Assembly (NCBI RefSeq): GCF_012849055.1
Contig: NZ_CP051678.1
Location: 204,466 to 268,465 of the forward strand
Length of the DNA stretch: 64,000 bases
Direction: 5' to 3'
Origin: Spirosoma rhododendri
GTDB taxonomy: Bacteria; Bacteroidota; Bacteroidia; Cytophagales; Spirosomataceae
Part shown: positions 8,183 to 17,046 of the stretch, one piece after another
Position numbering within the stretch: position 1 is the first letter of the stretch
Layout: the number at the start of each line of letters is the position of its first letter
Made by a program: the position numbers and the translations under genes
Notes under the pieces: model-generated
What the model was told of the DNA's origin: nothing
Database searches by the model: none
What the model saw: the letters and a program-made list of their open reading frames with translations, nothing else

Positions 8183-8827
8183 CTAATAAATAGGGGTTGG
8201 TGGGGTTTGTAAAGCCTTTGCCTTTCGCTCAATGTATTTTTTCAGGGAAAGGTATTTGCCGTATTTCAGATGGACGTCGATGATAGCTCGAATGGGAACA
8301 CCTAAATTTTTTAGATCCATGATGCGATTATAATCTTTGTCATAGATCGAGGCCTGAACAACTCCTTTGGGTTTACCTAAAATGACCCCTCGTTCCCTGC
8401 GTGCTCTCAACCCTTCTTTCGTCCGCTCCGAGACAAAATCACGTTCCAGTTCAGCCATTAGACTAAAAACGGTCAGTAATACTTTGGTCATCATATCCTG
8501 ATGATTCTTGGGGTCAATATCAAGGCCCTGTTTGATCATGACGACCCGGCACTTTTTTTCCTCTATGAGTTTCTTGACTAAACTTAGCACTTGCTGGGTC
8601 GAGCGACCCAGCCGTGAAAGCTCCGAAACGATGATCGTGTCAACACTGGTCACCTTGTCGACTAGCTCGGTAATACGACGCTTCTTTTCCGATTGACGAG
8701 TGGACACATCAACCTCGATCCATTCATCGACAATCATCTTCCGCTCGACTACGTAGCGAGCAATCAGACTCTTTTGACCCTCGGCCGTCTGATCCGTTTT
8801 TGATACCCGGACATACCCAAAAATCAT
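8183..8827 (-). CDS. tnpR: serine recombinase, Tn3-type resolvase
   Basis: 214 residues. The N-terminal catalytic domain has Y-V-R-V-S-K-T-D-Q-T (nucleophile Ser about residue 9) and S-E-L-S-R-L-G-R-S (catalytic Arg cluster), then L-L-T-V-F-S-L-M-A-E-L-E-R-D-F-V-S-E-R-T, the E-helix signature, and G-K-P-K-G before the DNA-binding part. Resolvases convert Tn3 cointegrates to products at res. Divergent from the transposase with a 126-base intergenic region. The C-terminal HTH is degenerate compared with Tn3 or gamma-delta resolvase. Confidence 0.93.
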   Translation of the reverse strand: MIFGYVRVSKTDQTAEGQKSLIARYVVERKMIVDEWIEVDVSTRQSEKKRRITELVDKVTSVDTIIVSELSRLGRSTQQVLSLVKKLIEEKKCRVVMIKQGLDIDPKNHQDMMTKVLLTVFSLMAELERDFVSERTKEGLRARRERGVILGKPKGVVQASIYDKDYNRIMDLKNLGVPIRAIIDVHLKYGKYLSLKKYIERKAKALQTPPTPIY

Positions 8828-8953
8828 AAGAAAAATTGCTTTTACTCTTAAGGCAGTATTACGTACTAAAGGTAACGAATCGTGATGTACTTACACGTAC
8901 CTTTATTGCATAAAGTTTATACGCTTTAAAACGGTCGTTATTACTATCACCCA
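8828..8953. promoter_or_regulatory. presumptive res site and divergent promoters
   Basis: AT-rich 126-bp spacer between the divergent resolvase and transposase starts, where Tn3 elements keep res and both promoters. It contains dyad-like pieces: TACGTACTAAAGGTAACG and an inverted counterpart CGTACCTTTA around 8867-8906, and an AAAGTTTATACGCTTT repeat near 8915-8930. Exact subsites cannot be defined by eye. Confidence 0.5.
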
Positions 8954-11900
8954 ATGCCTACTATTCGGCCCATTTTAGAAAAAGGCCAGCAACGTGAGTT
9001 TGAGACACCACCTACCTTCACCTATGCTCAACGTCGGTTCTTCTTTCAAATTACCGATGAAATCAAGCCGCTGCTGGCGGGTCTGGATACCCCGGCTAAC
9101 CAGGCTGGTTTTCTGGTCCAGCTAGGCTACTTCCGGGCGACCAGCCGGTTCTTCTCCCCAGCTACTTTTGTGGGAAAAGACTGGGAGTTTGCCGCTCGAC
9201 GGGTGTCTCGGAAAGGAACGCCACTACCTACTCAGCACTATGCTGACTCAACTGCCCGGCGTCATCGGAGCCTGATCCTGTCGGTGCTGGAGGTGATGCC
9301 CTTTACCCAGGCGGTCCGGGAGCAATGTCAACGGGAAGCGAATGAACTCGTTAGGCAGGGGCTGCGGCCACCTCAGGTGTTCGGGAGCTTATGTGACTTC
9401 CTAAGGAGCCACCGCATGGAGATACCGATTTACTCCGCGTTTGTCGATATAATCAACCAGGCCATTCGGGCCTTCGATGCTCATTTGCGCCAGGTACTCC
9501 ATACTCAACTGGATGAAGCGCAGCGGGCGGCTCTTTACTCCCTGTTAGTGCAAACGGCCGACGACAAAACACCCCCGCATACGACGGCACCCATGCAATT
9601 GACGCAACTCCGTACTACGCAGGAGCTGATGAACCTAAAAGCCATTCGTGAAAATGTCAGGCACTTTTGTCGGTTAAAGACGCTCTATCACCAGTGTCGA
9701 CCAATTCTGGGGGCATTAGCCTTACACGAAGCCGTGGTCGAAGACTACGCCTTAGAAGTCATGCGGAGCCGAAGCTGGCAGGTCAAACGATGGGTGGGAC
9801 AGGAACTGCACCTGTTGTGTTTTATCCAGTATCAGTACTTTTACCTCAACGATACCTTGGCTAAAACCCTGGTCATGGCCACCGAAAACAGCGTCAATCA
9901 ATGCGAAAAACGCTATAAGCTGGACCGGCAGGAACGGTATGATCATAACCTGGGCCAGTTAACCGATATTCTTCAGGAGTATATCAGTCAGGCCGGGCGA
10001 CTGGACCGGATGCAGGAAGTGAGTTATGACTTCTCCAAACCCTTAGACGAGAAGTTCAAGACGTTACTGACTACGCTGCGCAGCCCCGAGACGGCCTCTT
10101 TTCTGGCTAAGTTGCCTCTGGTGCGCGACTTGTACGCCCAAACGAGTCGGCATCTCAAGGATGGGGATTACTACGATGAGATCGCTCAGGGATCGCAGAA
10201 GTTGCAGAACCGGGTGGCCGACTTGATTCGACACTTGGAGTTCAGCACGGAACCCGCTGGCGAAGAACTGGCCAAGGCGATTCGATTCTTCCAGCAGAAA
10301 GACGGTGTGCTAACGGGTAGCGTTCCGACTGACTTTTTAAAGCCCTCTGAACGGGTAAACATCCGGGATGCTGATGGTAAACTGCGCGTCAGCCTGTACA
10401 AGGCCCTACTGGCCCGGCACATTACGCGGGGCATCAAAGCGGGTAGTGTCTATCTGCCTATGTCACATCAATATAAGTCGGTGGACGATTATCTGATCGA
10501 CGACCAGATCTGGCAAACGACCAAACAAACCCTGTTGGAACGAGCGGGTATGCGCCATCTGGAATGCTGGGAAACGGTTGCCGATGAGCTACGAGGTCGG
10601 TTACGGGCTCAATTTGGGGACACCATGGCCCGCATCGATTCGGGCGAAAACCTATGGGTTGAAAAGCGTAAAGACAATACACTGCGCTTCAAAACACCCG
10701 TATTGGATGAGTCAGACGATAAAGCTTCGGTGGATTTGTTTCCTCAGGATCGGGTCATTCCGCTCTACGAAGTACTGGAAACGGTTAACCGGGTCTGTCA
10801 GTTCTCTGATACATTCAAAGCAGCCCGTCTGGATCATGGGCGGGAACGGCCCGCTGCCAATCTATTTCTGGCCGGCATCATCGGCCTGGGTTGCAATCTG
10901 ACGACACAACGAGTGGCTAAAACGGCCAAAAACTTATCGGCCGCCACCTTAGGAACAACCGTACGGAACTATTTCAGTTCGGCCAACTTGCTCCGGGCAA
11001 ATGACCAGGTCAGTGCGTTGATTGAACAGATGAATGTGGGGGCTTTCTTTGATCACAATCCACATGGTAAACATACCTCCAGCGATGGGCAGAAATTCGC
11101 TGTGGGTTTCGATTCGATCCACAGCACCTATTCAGCGAAATATTTCGGTAAAGAAAAAGGCATCACCATTTACAGTTTCATTAACGCGATTCATGATCTG
11201 TTTTATTCGACGGCCTTTTCGGCTTCTGACCGCGAAGCCTGGTATGTCGTTGACGGGCTGATGCACAACGATGTAGTACGCTCCCAGATTCACTCAACTG
11301 ATTCTCATGGTGCTACCGATCCCGTGTTTAGTGTATCGTATCTACTAGGGATTGACTTTCAGCCACGTCTGGCTGGTTTGCATCGGCAGAAGCTGCACGG
11401 CATGGCTGGCGTATCTATGGGCCATTCGACGGATTATCAATTGGCCATTGGTGAGGAGATGGATGAAGCCCTTGTGGCCCGGCAATGGGATCGTATTCTG
11501 CGCTTACTGGTCAGTTTTAAACTAAAGTATACACTGGCCTCGCTGGTGATGAAGCGACTCAACTCATATGCGCTACAGAACCCGCTGTATCAGGCACTGA
11601 AAGAGTTGGGGAAGGTAGTGAGGACTGAATTTCTGCTACGTTATATGAATGACGAACAAATGCGCCATCGTTCGCATCAGCAACAGGAGAAGATTGAAAG
11701 TGCTCATGCCCTAAGCCGGGCTGTAAGTTATGGCAATAACGGTGTGCTTCAATATGCCAATCAGGAAGAGTTGCTGACCATGCAGGGCTGTAAGCGGTTG
11801 ATTGAAAACTCAGTCATTTGCTGGAATTACCTGTATCTGAGCCGTTTATTAGTCAACGCGACCAAAGCGGAGCGAACGGCTATTTTGGATATGCTCCCCC

Positions 11901-12037
11901 GCACATCACCGGTTGCCTGGCAACATATCAATTTTCAAGGCGAATTTAATTTTGATGAAGACTCAGGGCGCGATCCATTGGAAGCATCCTTACTAGCTAT
12001 TTTATCCTATGAGCCAGAAGCAGTTAAAGCCTCATAA
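8954..12037 (+). CDS. tnpA: Tn3-family transposase (DDE)
   Basis: 1027 residues, the usual length for Tn3 transposases (about 1000). The N-terminal DUF4158-type DNA-binding region (R-R-F-F-F-Q-I-T-D-E...L-G-Y-F-R-A-T-S-R-F-F) is followed by the catalytic core with H-S-T-D-S-H-G-A-T-D-P-V-F (one of the DDE aspartates) and the C-terminal S-Y-G-N-N-G-V-L-Q-Y and Q-E-E-L-L-T-M segments containing the Glu. It appears full-length and uninterrupted, so it could act in trans on related ends such as the miniature element at 4477-4833. Stop lies 28 bases before the inner edge of the right terminal repeat. Confidence 0.95.
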   Translation: MPTIRPILEKGQQREFETPPTFTYAQRRFFFQITDEIKPLLAGLDTPANQAGFLVQLGYFRATSRFFSPATFVGKDWEFAARRVSRKGTPLPTQHYADSTARRHRSLILSVLEVMPFTQAVREQCQREANELVRQGLRPPQVFGSLCDFLRSHRMEIPIYSAFVDIINQAIRAFDAHLRQVLHTQLDEAQRAALYSLLVQTADDKTPPHTTAPMQLTQLRTTQELMNLKAIRENVRHFCRLKTLYHQCRPILGALALHEAVVEDYALEVMRSRSWQVKRWVGQELHLLCFIQYQYFYLNDTLAKTLVMATENSVNQCEKRYKLDRQERYDHNLGQLTDILQEYISQAGRLDRMQEVSYDFSKPLDEKFKTLLTTLRSPETASFLAKLPLVRDLYAQTSRHLKDGDYYDEIAQGSQKLQNRVADLIRHLEFSTEPAGEELAKAIRFFQQKDGVLTGSVPTDFLKPSERVNIRDADGKLRVSLYKALLARHITRGIKAGSVYLPMSHQYKSVDDYLIDDQIWQTTKQTLLERAGMRHLECWETVADELRGRLRAQFGDTMARIDSGENLWVEKRKDNTLRFKTPVLDESDDKASVDLFPQDRVIPLYEVLETVNRVCQFSDTFKAARLDHGRERPAANLFLAGIIGLGCNLTTQRVAKTAKNLSAATLGTTVRNYFSSANLLRANDQVSALIEQMNVGAFFDHNPHGKHTSSDGQKFAVGFDSIHSTYSAKYFGKEKGITIYSFINAIHDLFYSTAFSASDREAWYVVDGLMHNDVVRSQIHSTDSHGATDPVFSVSYLLGIDFQPRLAGLHRQKLHGMAGVSMGHSTDYQLAIGEEMDEALVARQWDRILRLLVSFKLKYTLASLVMKRLNSYALQNPLYQALKELGKVVRTEFLLRYMNDEQMRHRSHQQQEKIESAHALSRAVSYGNNGVLQYANQEELLTMQGCKRLIENSVICWNYLYLSRLLVNATKAERTAILDMLPRTSPVAWQHINFQGEFNFDEDSGRDPLEASLLAILSYEPEAVKAS

Positions 12038-12065
12038 TTAGCTAGAAAACAGCTAATTAAAGCCT

Positions 12066-12082
12066 TTACGTGGCGGATTTAC
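12066..12082 (-). repeat. Tn3 right terminal repeat, inner part
   Basis: Inner 17 bases of the Tn3 right end, separated from the outer 21 bases (13295-13315) by the IS4-family insertion plus one target-site copy. Confidence 0.8.
12072..12082. repeat. IS4-element target-site duplication, left copy
   Basis: GGCGGATTTAC, repeated exactly at 13284-13294 on the other side of the IS. Eleven bases is in the range made by IS4-family elements. Confidence 0.88.
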
Positions 12083-13283
12083 AGACTACTGGACAAAACA
12101 GAATCGACGTGGTTTTGCCAACTTAAAAATACATAGCAGGTAGCCCATAAACTGATCAAAAACTAGCAGCGTCGCATTGAGCACCTCCAATCCCTTTTTG
12201 AACAGTGACTGCGCCGGACTGCTAGTGCCATTTTGGTAGGTTTTTGTCCCGATTTGATCGCTGACCGCTTCGCCCGCTTTTACACTCAGTACGTAGGCAA
12301 AGACGACCACGGCTAGGAGCAGTTCAATCTTAGTCGATTGTTTGAAGTTCATTGATTCCAAATGGAACCCGTTCGTTTTGAGGGCTTTAAAACACTGCTC
12401 GATGCGCCACCGCTTGCGATAATGAGCCGGTACAACCTGAGCATTCTCCAGACTAGTCAGCCAATAAAAGACCGGTTCTGCCCGCTTGCGCGGATCCTTC
12501 GGCGGGCGCGGATCTTCGTTGCGACACATCACTAGTTTGAGCCGACAGTCAGCCCAGTTTAGCCAAGTCCACACGGGCCGTTTCCGGCGCATGGCCTTTC
12601 TCTCCAGTGTCGGATAGCTTGTAAGTGTATCATGTTTGTAGCACTCGCGTTGTATCCGAATCACAAAATCGATCCCTTCTTGATGAAGAAAAGTAAACCA
12701 GAGTTTACCCGTGTACTCCCGGTCAGCTAACAGAATCTTCCCCTTCAGATTGTACAGTTGAGCGGCTTCTTCCATAAATGACTGCCGCTCATGTGAATTA
12801 CTGTGACCCTTTTTGTCGAGATCACGCCACAAAATGGGTATGGCAACTCCTTGATAAATAAAACTTAACACGAGTAGATGCACATCTTTCTGACCTAATC
12901 GCCAAGTAGTTGCATCTAAAATAAGGTACCTAACCCGGCCACTAAGCAGCGTAAACGTGCACCGCAAAATGGCTTTGGTCAACTGCTGTGGCTGGCTCGT
13001 ATTGAAAAAACGGATGAGTCGTTTATAGTGGCTGGCGGGTTGTCGGTTTGCCTTACCTAAGAGTGTAGCCAAGCGGTCTTTGACGGTGTTCATGTTGCTA
13101 CTTCGGCTGGTGACCAGAGCCTGAGCAATAAGGAACAAGTTTTTGACGATTCCCCGGCTGAAGGGCGCTAAATGGGGCGTAAGTTGCTGAAAAGTAACAG
13201 GAAGCATCGGAGGTTGGGGCTATGTGTCAGTTAGACCCAATTTAACTAGACTAGGCTCACGTTCTTAAAATGTCCAGTAGTCT
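12083..13283 (-). mobile_element. IS4-family insertion sequence, 1201 bp
   Basis: Bounded by inverted ends AGACTACTGGACA (left, from 12083; right, reversed, ending at 13283) and an exact 11-bp direct repeat. It holds one transposase gene that nearly fills the element. It sits inside the Tn3 right terminal repeat. The intact target duplication suggests a recent simple insertion. Confidence 0.92.
12086..13207 (-). CDS. IS4-family transposase
   Basis: 373 residues, complete. A DDE core of the IS4 type: L-I-L-D-A-T-T-W (first Asp), I-L-L-A-D-R-E-Y-T-G (second Asp), and the exact Y-(2)-R-(3)-E-(6)-K signature in Y-R-K-R-W-R-I-E-Q-C-F-K-A-L-K (catalytic Glu). The stop codon lies 3 bases inside the IS left end. 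IS4 transposases cut and paste through a hairpin intermediate. No frameshift is seen, so it is likely active. Confidence 0.95.
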   Translation of the reverse strand: MLPVTFQQLTPHLAPFSRGIVKNLFLIAQALVTSRSSNMNTVKDRLATLLGKANRQPASHYKRLIRFFNTSQPQQLTKAILRCTFTLLSGRVRYLILDATTWRLGQKDVHLLVLSFIYQGVAIPILWRDLDKKGHSNSHERQSFMEEAAQLYNLKGKILLADREYTGKLWFTFLHQEGIDFVIRIQRECYKHDTLTSYPTLERKAMRRKRPVWTWLNWADCRLKLVMCRNEDPRPPKDPRKRAEPVFYWLTSLENAQVVPAHYRKRWRIEQCFKALKTNGFHLESMNFKQSTKIELLLAVVVFAYVLSVKAGEAVSDQIGTKTYQNGTSSPAQSLFKKGLEVLNATLLVFDQFMGYLLCIFKLAKPRRFCFVQ

Positions 13284-13294
13284 GGCGGATTTAC
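13284..13294. repeat. IS4-element target-site duplication, right copy
   Basis: Exact second copy of GGCGGATTTAC (see 12072-12082), directly joined to the rest of the Tn3 right end. Confidence 0.88.
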
Positions 13295-13315
13295 CCTAAA
13301 TGTGTTAGCTACCCC
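13295..13315 (-). repeat. Tn3 right terminal repeat, outer part
   Basis: Outer 21 bases, ending CTACCCC at 13315. Together with 12066-12082 it forms a 38-bp end matching the left end at 36 positions. Confidence 0.85.
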
Positions 13316-13873
13316 AATAAGAAGGCGATCTGCACGGCACCGTCATTCGGCCGGGGTGTATCAGATATGGACACGATCAGCCAGGCACTGATCACCCACC
13401 TGAGCCGGGCAGCTGAGAAGTTACGCCGGCAGGGCTCGTCAGCCAGTGCGGTAACGGTGTTTCTGCATACCAACCGGCACAAGATCACTGCCCATAACGG
13501 GCAAGCCGCCAAACAGTACCACGGGAGTCGTACGGCCGAACTACCCCACGCCTGCAACAGCACGGCTGAATTAGTCAGCTACGCCCACGCCTTGCTGAAG
13601 GCAGTTTTTAAGTTCGGCTACGAATACCAGAAAGTGGGGGTTATGCTGTCGGGGCTCGTGCCGGATAGCCATGTGCAACAACACCTATTTGCCGAGCTGC
13701 CCGACGAGCGACTGAGCAAATTATCCGGCCTGATGGACGCACTAAATAAACGCTACGGGCGCGACCGCATACGACTAGCTGGGGCAGGATATGACTCAAG
13801 TTGGCATCATAAACGACAGTGGATGTCAAAACGTCGGACTACGGACTGGAAGGAGATATTGACCGTTCGGTGA
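13316..13873 (+). pseudogene. umuC: umuC (Y-family polymerase V subunit), 3' fragment
   Basis: The frame is open from the first base after the Tn3 end, reading K-K-A-I-C-T-A-P-S-F-G-R-G-V-S-D-M, then H-L-S-R-A-A-E-K-L-R-R-Q-G (little-finger region) and a DUF4113-type UmuC tail: R-Y-G-R-D-R-I-R-L-A-G-A-G and W-x-M-S-K-R-R-T-T-D-W-K-E-I. About 185 residues remain of the usual 420; the palm and catalytic acidic residues are missing. The 5' half is not on the other side of the transposon or elsewhere in the window. UmuC normally does translesion synthesis under SOS; this remnant cannot. Confidence 0.88.
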
Positions 13874-13924
13874 TCGCGTTGGGCGAACAGGCAGGCTTGA
13901 GTATTCCTACGTAACCGGGGTAAG

Positions 13925-14242
13925 CTAGAAATAAAAAACTAGCACCAACGGCCCGTCGGCAACGTTACGGCCTGTATTGAACTTGATCAATTTCGATAGA
14001 TTGTAGTATTGCTTGTACCCGTAGCTATCCGCGATTGTCAAAAATTGCCCTTCAATCGCAAAAACAGCACCGTATTGCTGCTGTACGGTGCCTACGATTA
14101 CGTTTGCCAGTCTAACGTTTTTTTCATTAACAACAGCCTGAACTGACTGAGCCATTTTCTCGCCTTCGGTTACCACATCTTTCTGACAAGCTCCAGTTGT
14201 GATTAATAAAAGGCACAACGACAATACTTTAAGTGCTTTCAT
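13925..14242 (-). CDS. small lipoprotein, unknown
   Basis: 105 residues from the ATG at 14242, chosen because a lipoprotein signal starts there (M-K-A-L-K-V-L-S...T-T-G-A-C-Q, Cys about 19); the frame is open further upstream to 14290 but that part is not signal-like. The mature part is short with L-A-N-V-I-V-G-T-V-Q-Q-Q-Y-G and Y-K-Q-Y-Y-N-L-S-K-L-I-K-F. No family recognised. It lies downstream of a 501-residue lipoprotein on the same strand, with a terminator hairpin between them. Confidence 0.65.
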   Translation of the reverse strand: MKALKVLSLCLLLITTGACQKDVVTEGEKMAQSVQAVVNEKNVRLANVIVGTVQQQYGAVFAIEGQFLTIADSYGYKQYYNLSKLIKFNTGRNVADGPLVLVFYF

Positions 14243-14321
14243 AAGAGTTCGTTGAGATAGAATCTTGAGCAAGTATGCCAATAAAGACATGTAGGCTTAC
14301 CCAATACTTACACGTGACGCA

Positions 14322-14356
14322 CAAAAAGCCCCAACCGGTTCGGAAGGGGCTTTTTG
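14322..14356 (-). terminator. rho-independent terminator after the 14372-15877 lipoprotein gene
   Basis: Stem CAAAAAGCCCC / GGGGCTTTTTG (14322-14332 and 14346-14356) with a 13-base loop and T-runs on both strands. It starts 16 bases after the minus-strand stop at 14372. Confidence 0.85.
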
Positions 14357-14371
14357 GGACTATCATCTTTC

Positions 14372-15877
14372 TTACCAAGGACTCTGGCCCTCTGGAATAT
14401 TCACATCTGAAAACGTCCTGTTGCCTTCTAAAAACGTCCGTGCAACTGTGTAGTGGCGGGAACCGTTTCGGGGAACCACTTCAAATGAAACGCGAATGCC
14501 AACAACGCCAAGCTCTGGGGTTTCAAGCTCATTGTCATTTCCTTGTATGCCCACAGAAGGACCCGTCAAATAGTTACTTCCTTGTATGTTTTCGACTGTA
14601 CCACGAAAGTTATGCTGTCCTCCATCATAACCAGTCAAAACGGCGTCGTATCTGATATTTTGAATATCCACTTCCACATCCTTCACATTGTTATTCCAGA
14701 TAAGGCGGAATGAATTTGGATCGACGGTGTATAGAAACGAACGTTTTTCATCGACTGACTGACCGTTTATCGTTCTGGGCTGATGAAACGTTGTTTGCTG
14801 AATAGTAGGCCCGTTTGAAATGTAGAACAACCCATACGGTTTATCGTATTGAGACACGCCGGTCGACAAAGGATATTCTTCCGCAATCAAATCAGCGGTG
14901 CTGGAGATAGTTCCGTTCAAGTCTATTTTGGAGTCCAGTGTCAGGCGCGTTTCTTTAGTTTCTCCAGTACCGAATATGCCATTGAAGATACCTTTTACAA
15001 TGCCGCTTACTCCGGCCGTTATTGCATCGGTTACTCCACTCAATGCCGCCGAGCCTAATTTATTAATAAGCGAGGCTTCATCATCAGCGGCTCCACTGAC
15101 TGTTACATTGCCTCCCTTATTGGATATGTTAACAGAATTGCCACTGGTGAATGAGAACGTATTGCCACCACCATCAGCAGCAACCTTTCCGCTTAACGTC
15201 CCGGACTCTTTACCATTCAATGCTACTTTAGCATCATTCAGCCCCTGTAGTATCCAGCTTAAGTTAACCGTTTTGCCTCCATTATTTTCATCGTACGGGA
15301 TCTCAAACTCTACACCGTACCATTGAAGCGGGGGCACGCCGCCACTAGCGGCCAAGGCAACAGAGCGACTATTGCTACCGATGCCTACTATGCTTTTTGC
15401 TGCATAGTTTAGGAAGGGGGTGTCTGACGACCCACTTGATAGTTTGAAGGTGTGTAAAAGCGAACTCGCATCTTGGCCCTGATTTGAATTACCGTACCGA
15501 TAAAAGTAGAACCGTATTAACCCTCGATAGCGATTATACAGCACAAAATAGAGATAAGGTGGTATGGAAGAAGTGTTAAACGTATTGTACACCAATGACC
15601 ATCCATCTGATTTGTGGTAATCATACTTCATATTGTCTTCTAGGTAGGCGACTGACCCTCCTCCGTCCCACGGGCTAGGAATTGTTGTGTTCGATGGAAA
15701 AGGCATCCTTTGGTGGTCACTTTCGCCAGTATCCCAGTTTAGGGGATAAGAGGCAATTATCGTTTGTGCCTTAGCCCCGGAGTGAGCAGCTGTTACGGGT
15801 GGCTCAAGGCCCACTTTAGAGCAGCTAATCGACAGGATAGCTAGTGTACTAATGACAGCATAAACAAGAGTTTTCAT
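14372..15877 (-). CDS. 501-residue lipoprotein, unknown
   Basis: Lipoprotein signal M-K-T-L-V-Y-A-V-I-S...S-I-S-C-S (Cys about 19). The mature protein is Gly/Ser/Asn rich and mostly beta: an N-terminal part with aromatic strands (L-Y-F-V-L-Y-N-R-Y-R-G-L-I-R-F-Y-F-Y), a middle G-N-S-V-N-I-S-N-K-G-G-N-V-T-V-S-G stretch, a short helical G-I-V-K-G-I-F-N-G-I-F-G-T-G segment, and a C-terminal strand-rich part. Probably exported and tethered at the outer membrane. I recognise no family. Terminator at 14322-14356. Confidence 0.75.
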   Translation of the reverse strand: MKTLVYAVISTLAILSISCSKVGLEPPVTAAHSGAKAQTIIASYPLNWDTGESDHQRMPFPSNTTIPSPWDGGGSVAYLEDNMKYDYHKSDGWSLVYNTFNTSSIPPYLYFVLYNRYRGLIRFYFYRYGNSNQGQDASSLLHTFKLSSGSSDTPFLNYAAKSIVGIGSNSRSVALAASGGVPPLQWYGVEFEIPYDENNGGKTVNLSWILQGLNDAKVALNGKESGTLSGKVAADGGGNTFSFTSGNSVNISNKGGNVTVSGAADDEASLINKLGSAALSGVTDAITAGVSGIVKGIFNGIFGTGETKETRLTLDSKIDLNGTISSTADLIAEEYPLSTGVSQYDKPYGLFYISNGPTIQQTTFHQPRTINGQSVDEKRSFLYTVDPNSFRLIWNNNVKDVEVDIQNIRYDAVLTGYDGGQHNFRGTVENIQGSNYLTGPSVGIQGNDNELETPELGVVGIRVSFEVVPRNGSRHYTVARTFLEGNRTFSDVNIPEGQSPW

Positions 15878-16207
15878 ACAGTTTAGAATTAGCGTGAAGT
15901 GCTTTATTTGCTGAAAATCACATTAATAACTTACCTGATGTATACCCTTATTGCCCGCTCAGAAAGGTGAATTAGAAAGTTATAAATTGAGTATACGAGT
16001 CATTGTTTAGACATGTAATGCAGTAATATTACCTAATTTATTTGTCCAGATGTTATCAATTTCTATATATACGTTACATAAAGGCATTAGTTCAGTTGGT
16101 TGTTATGACTAAGTATTTGACGTCATTAGCCATAAAAATTCTTTAAAATTTACAATCAATTGATCCGTCCACGCTACTTACATAAACGTAGGCCTGTATA
16201 AGTCGAA
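15878..16207. other. AT-rich intergenic region
   Basis: 330 bases with no credible frame. It must hold the promoter of the leftward 501-residue lipoprotein gene. I see no repeat or terminator of note. Confidence 0.5.
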
Positions 16208-16632
16208 TTACCCTTTATTATTGAACGCTTGAATAATTGTGGCGATAGAAGCCATGATTGTCGTCACCTTGTTCAGGGTTTCGGTCTGGTTGGGTTGTAA
16301 CTGCCTCTTCAGCGCATCTAACTCATACAACAACTTTTGTGTATTGGCCTCGTTCAACGCATCCATTAAGGCAAAACCGCCACGTAGTAGCAAGTCGTGG
16401 GCCTTGACGGCTAAAGAGAAGTAAGTTCGCTGGAGACTACAGTTCAGTCGACTTAGTAAGCCTGAATCTTGAAAGTCGTCTAGTATGGCGAAGGTTATAT
16501 TTATATCGTCACCCGCAATTGCCCTAAAACCGTCGTATTCATAAACTGTGCATAGCTGATTTAGTGGAGCGTTCTCACATACGTATTTTAATATGCCGTC
16601 TTATGCTGCGAGGTGATGATGGCTAGTGGCAT
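16208..16632 (-). pseudogene. hypothetical protein gene split by a frameshift
   Basis: The frame ending at 16208 is open for 131 codons up to 16600 but has no ATG or GTG in its first two thirds, although it looks coding there (Y-E-Y-D-G-F-R-A-I-A-G-D-D-I-N-I-T-F-A-I-L-D-D-F). A neighbouring frame has an ATG at 16632 giving M-P-L-A-I-I-T-S-Q-H-K-T and meets the first frame at about 16590-16600. A one-base shift would join them into a protein of about 140 residues. No family recognised. The downstream helical part (L-N-E-A-N-T-Q-K-L-L-Y-E-L-D-A-L-K-R-Q-L) could also start at an internal TTG (16393). Confidence 0.5.
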
Positions 16633-16753
16633 GGGGGGCTATACAGTAATAAGTAAATGTGTTATTTGATTACTCGTCGATCGTTTGCATCAGACTTAGA
16701 CTTGACTTAATAACCGTAGCTGATATACAAACAGTTATCATTTATATATAGTA

Positions 16754-16769
16754 TCATTTATATAAATGA
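16754..16769. promoter_or_regulatory. perfect palindrome with TTTATATAAA core, upstream of the 16208-16632 gene
   Basis: TCATTTATATAAATGA is a perfect 16-bp palindrome. A partial copy (ATCATTTATATATA) precedes it at about 16737. The same core recurs before parA and abutting the nuclease start, which suggests a shared repressor. Confidence 0.55.
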
Positions 16770-16865
16770 CAATTATCTAATTAGTGATGTTGCTGATGAT
16801 AGAAGGAAGAAAGAGGTATTTCGATATAGTATCAGACCACCTTAATAAGATTGTGACTCTGTTCT

Positions 16866-17027
16866 CTAGCTATGAACAGGCTTGCGCGCAATGGCATCTA
16901 TATCCCCAGGGTTGACCCGTGCTAACAGCTCGTTAGCTTTATCCAGTTTTGATTGCGCACTAGGGCTCTTGCTGGCCGCAGCTTGAGCGCTGTTTATCGC
17001 ACGATTCTTTTTAGCTATCTCTTTCAT
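16866..17027 (-). CDS. small basic protein downstream of the DUF6934 gene
   Basis: 53 residues, starting M-K-E-I-A-K-K-N-R-A and ending A-I-A-R-K-P-V-H-S. Lys/Ala/Ser rich at the start, then a helix (S-K-L-D-K-A-N-E-L-L-A-R-V) and N-P-G-D-I-D-A-I. It starts 19 bases after the DUF6934 stop on the same strand, so it is probably co-transcribed. The ribosome-binding site is weak. Function unknown; the small-partner arrangement is reminiscent of toxin-antitoxin pairs, without direct evidence. Confidence 0.5.
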   Translation of the reverse strand: MKEIAKKNRAINSAQAAASKSPSAQSKLDKANELLARVNPGDIDAIARKPVHS

Positions 17028-17046
17028 ATGCGTAGTTAGGACTAGC

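Larger units (their letters stand above)
6174..13315. mobile_element. Tn3-family transposon carrying unknown passengers, interrupted by an IS4 element
   Basis: Ends: a 38-bp left repeat at 6174-6211, and a right repeat that becomes 38 bp long once the inserted IS (12083-13283) and one target-site copy are removed. The two match at 36 of 38 positions and begin GGGG/GAGG as in Tn3 elements. Content: a rightward 1027-residue Tn3 transposase (8954-12037), a divergent serine resolvase (8183-8827), a presumptive res region between them, and a leftward passenger block (6301-8177). Outer 5-base flanks (ATCTA, AATAA) differ, and the genes cut at each side are different, implying rearrangement after insertion. 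Confidence 0.88.
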
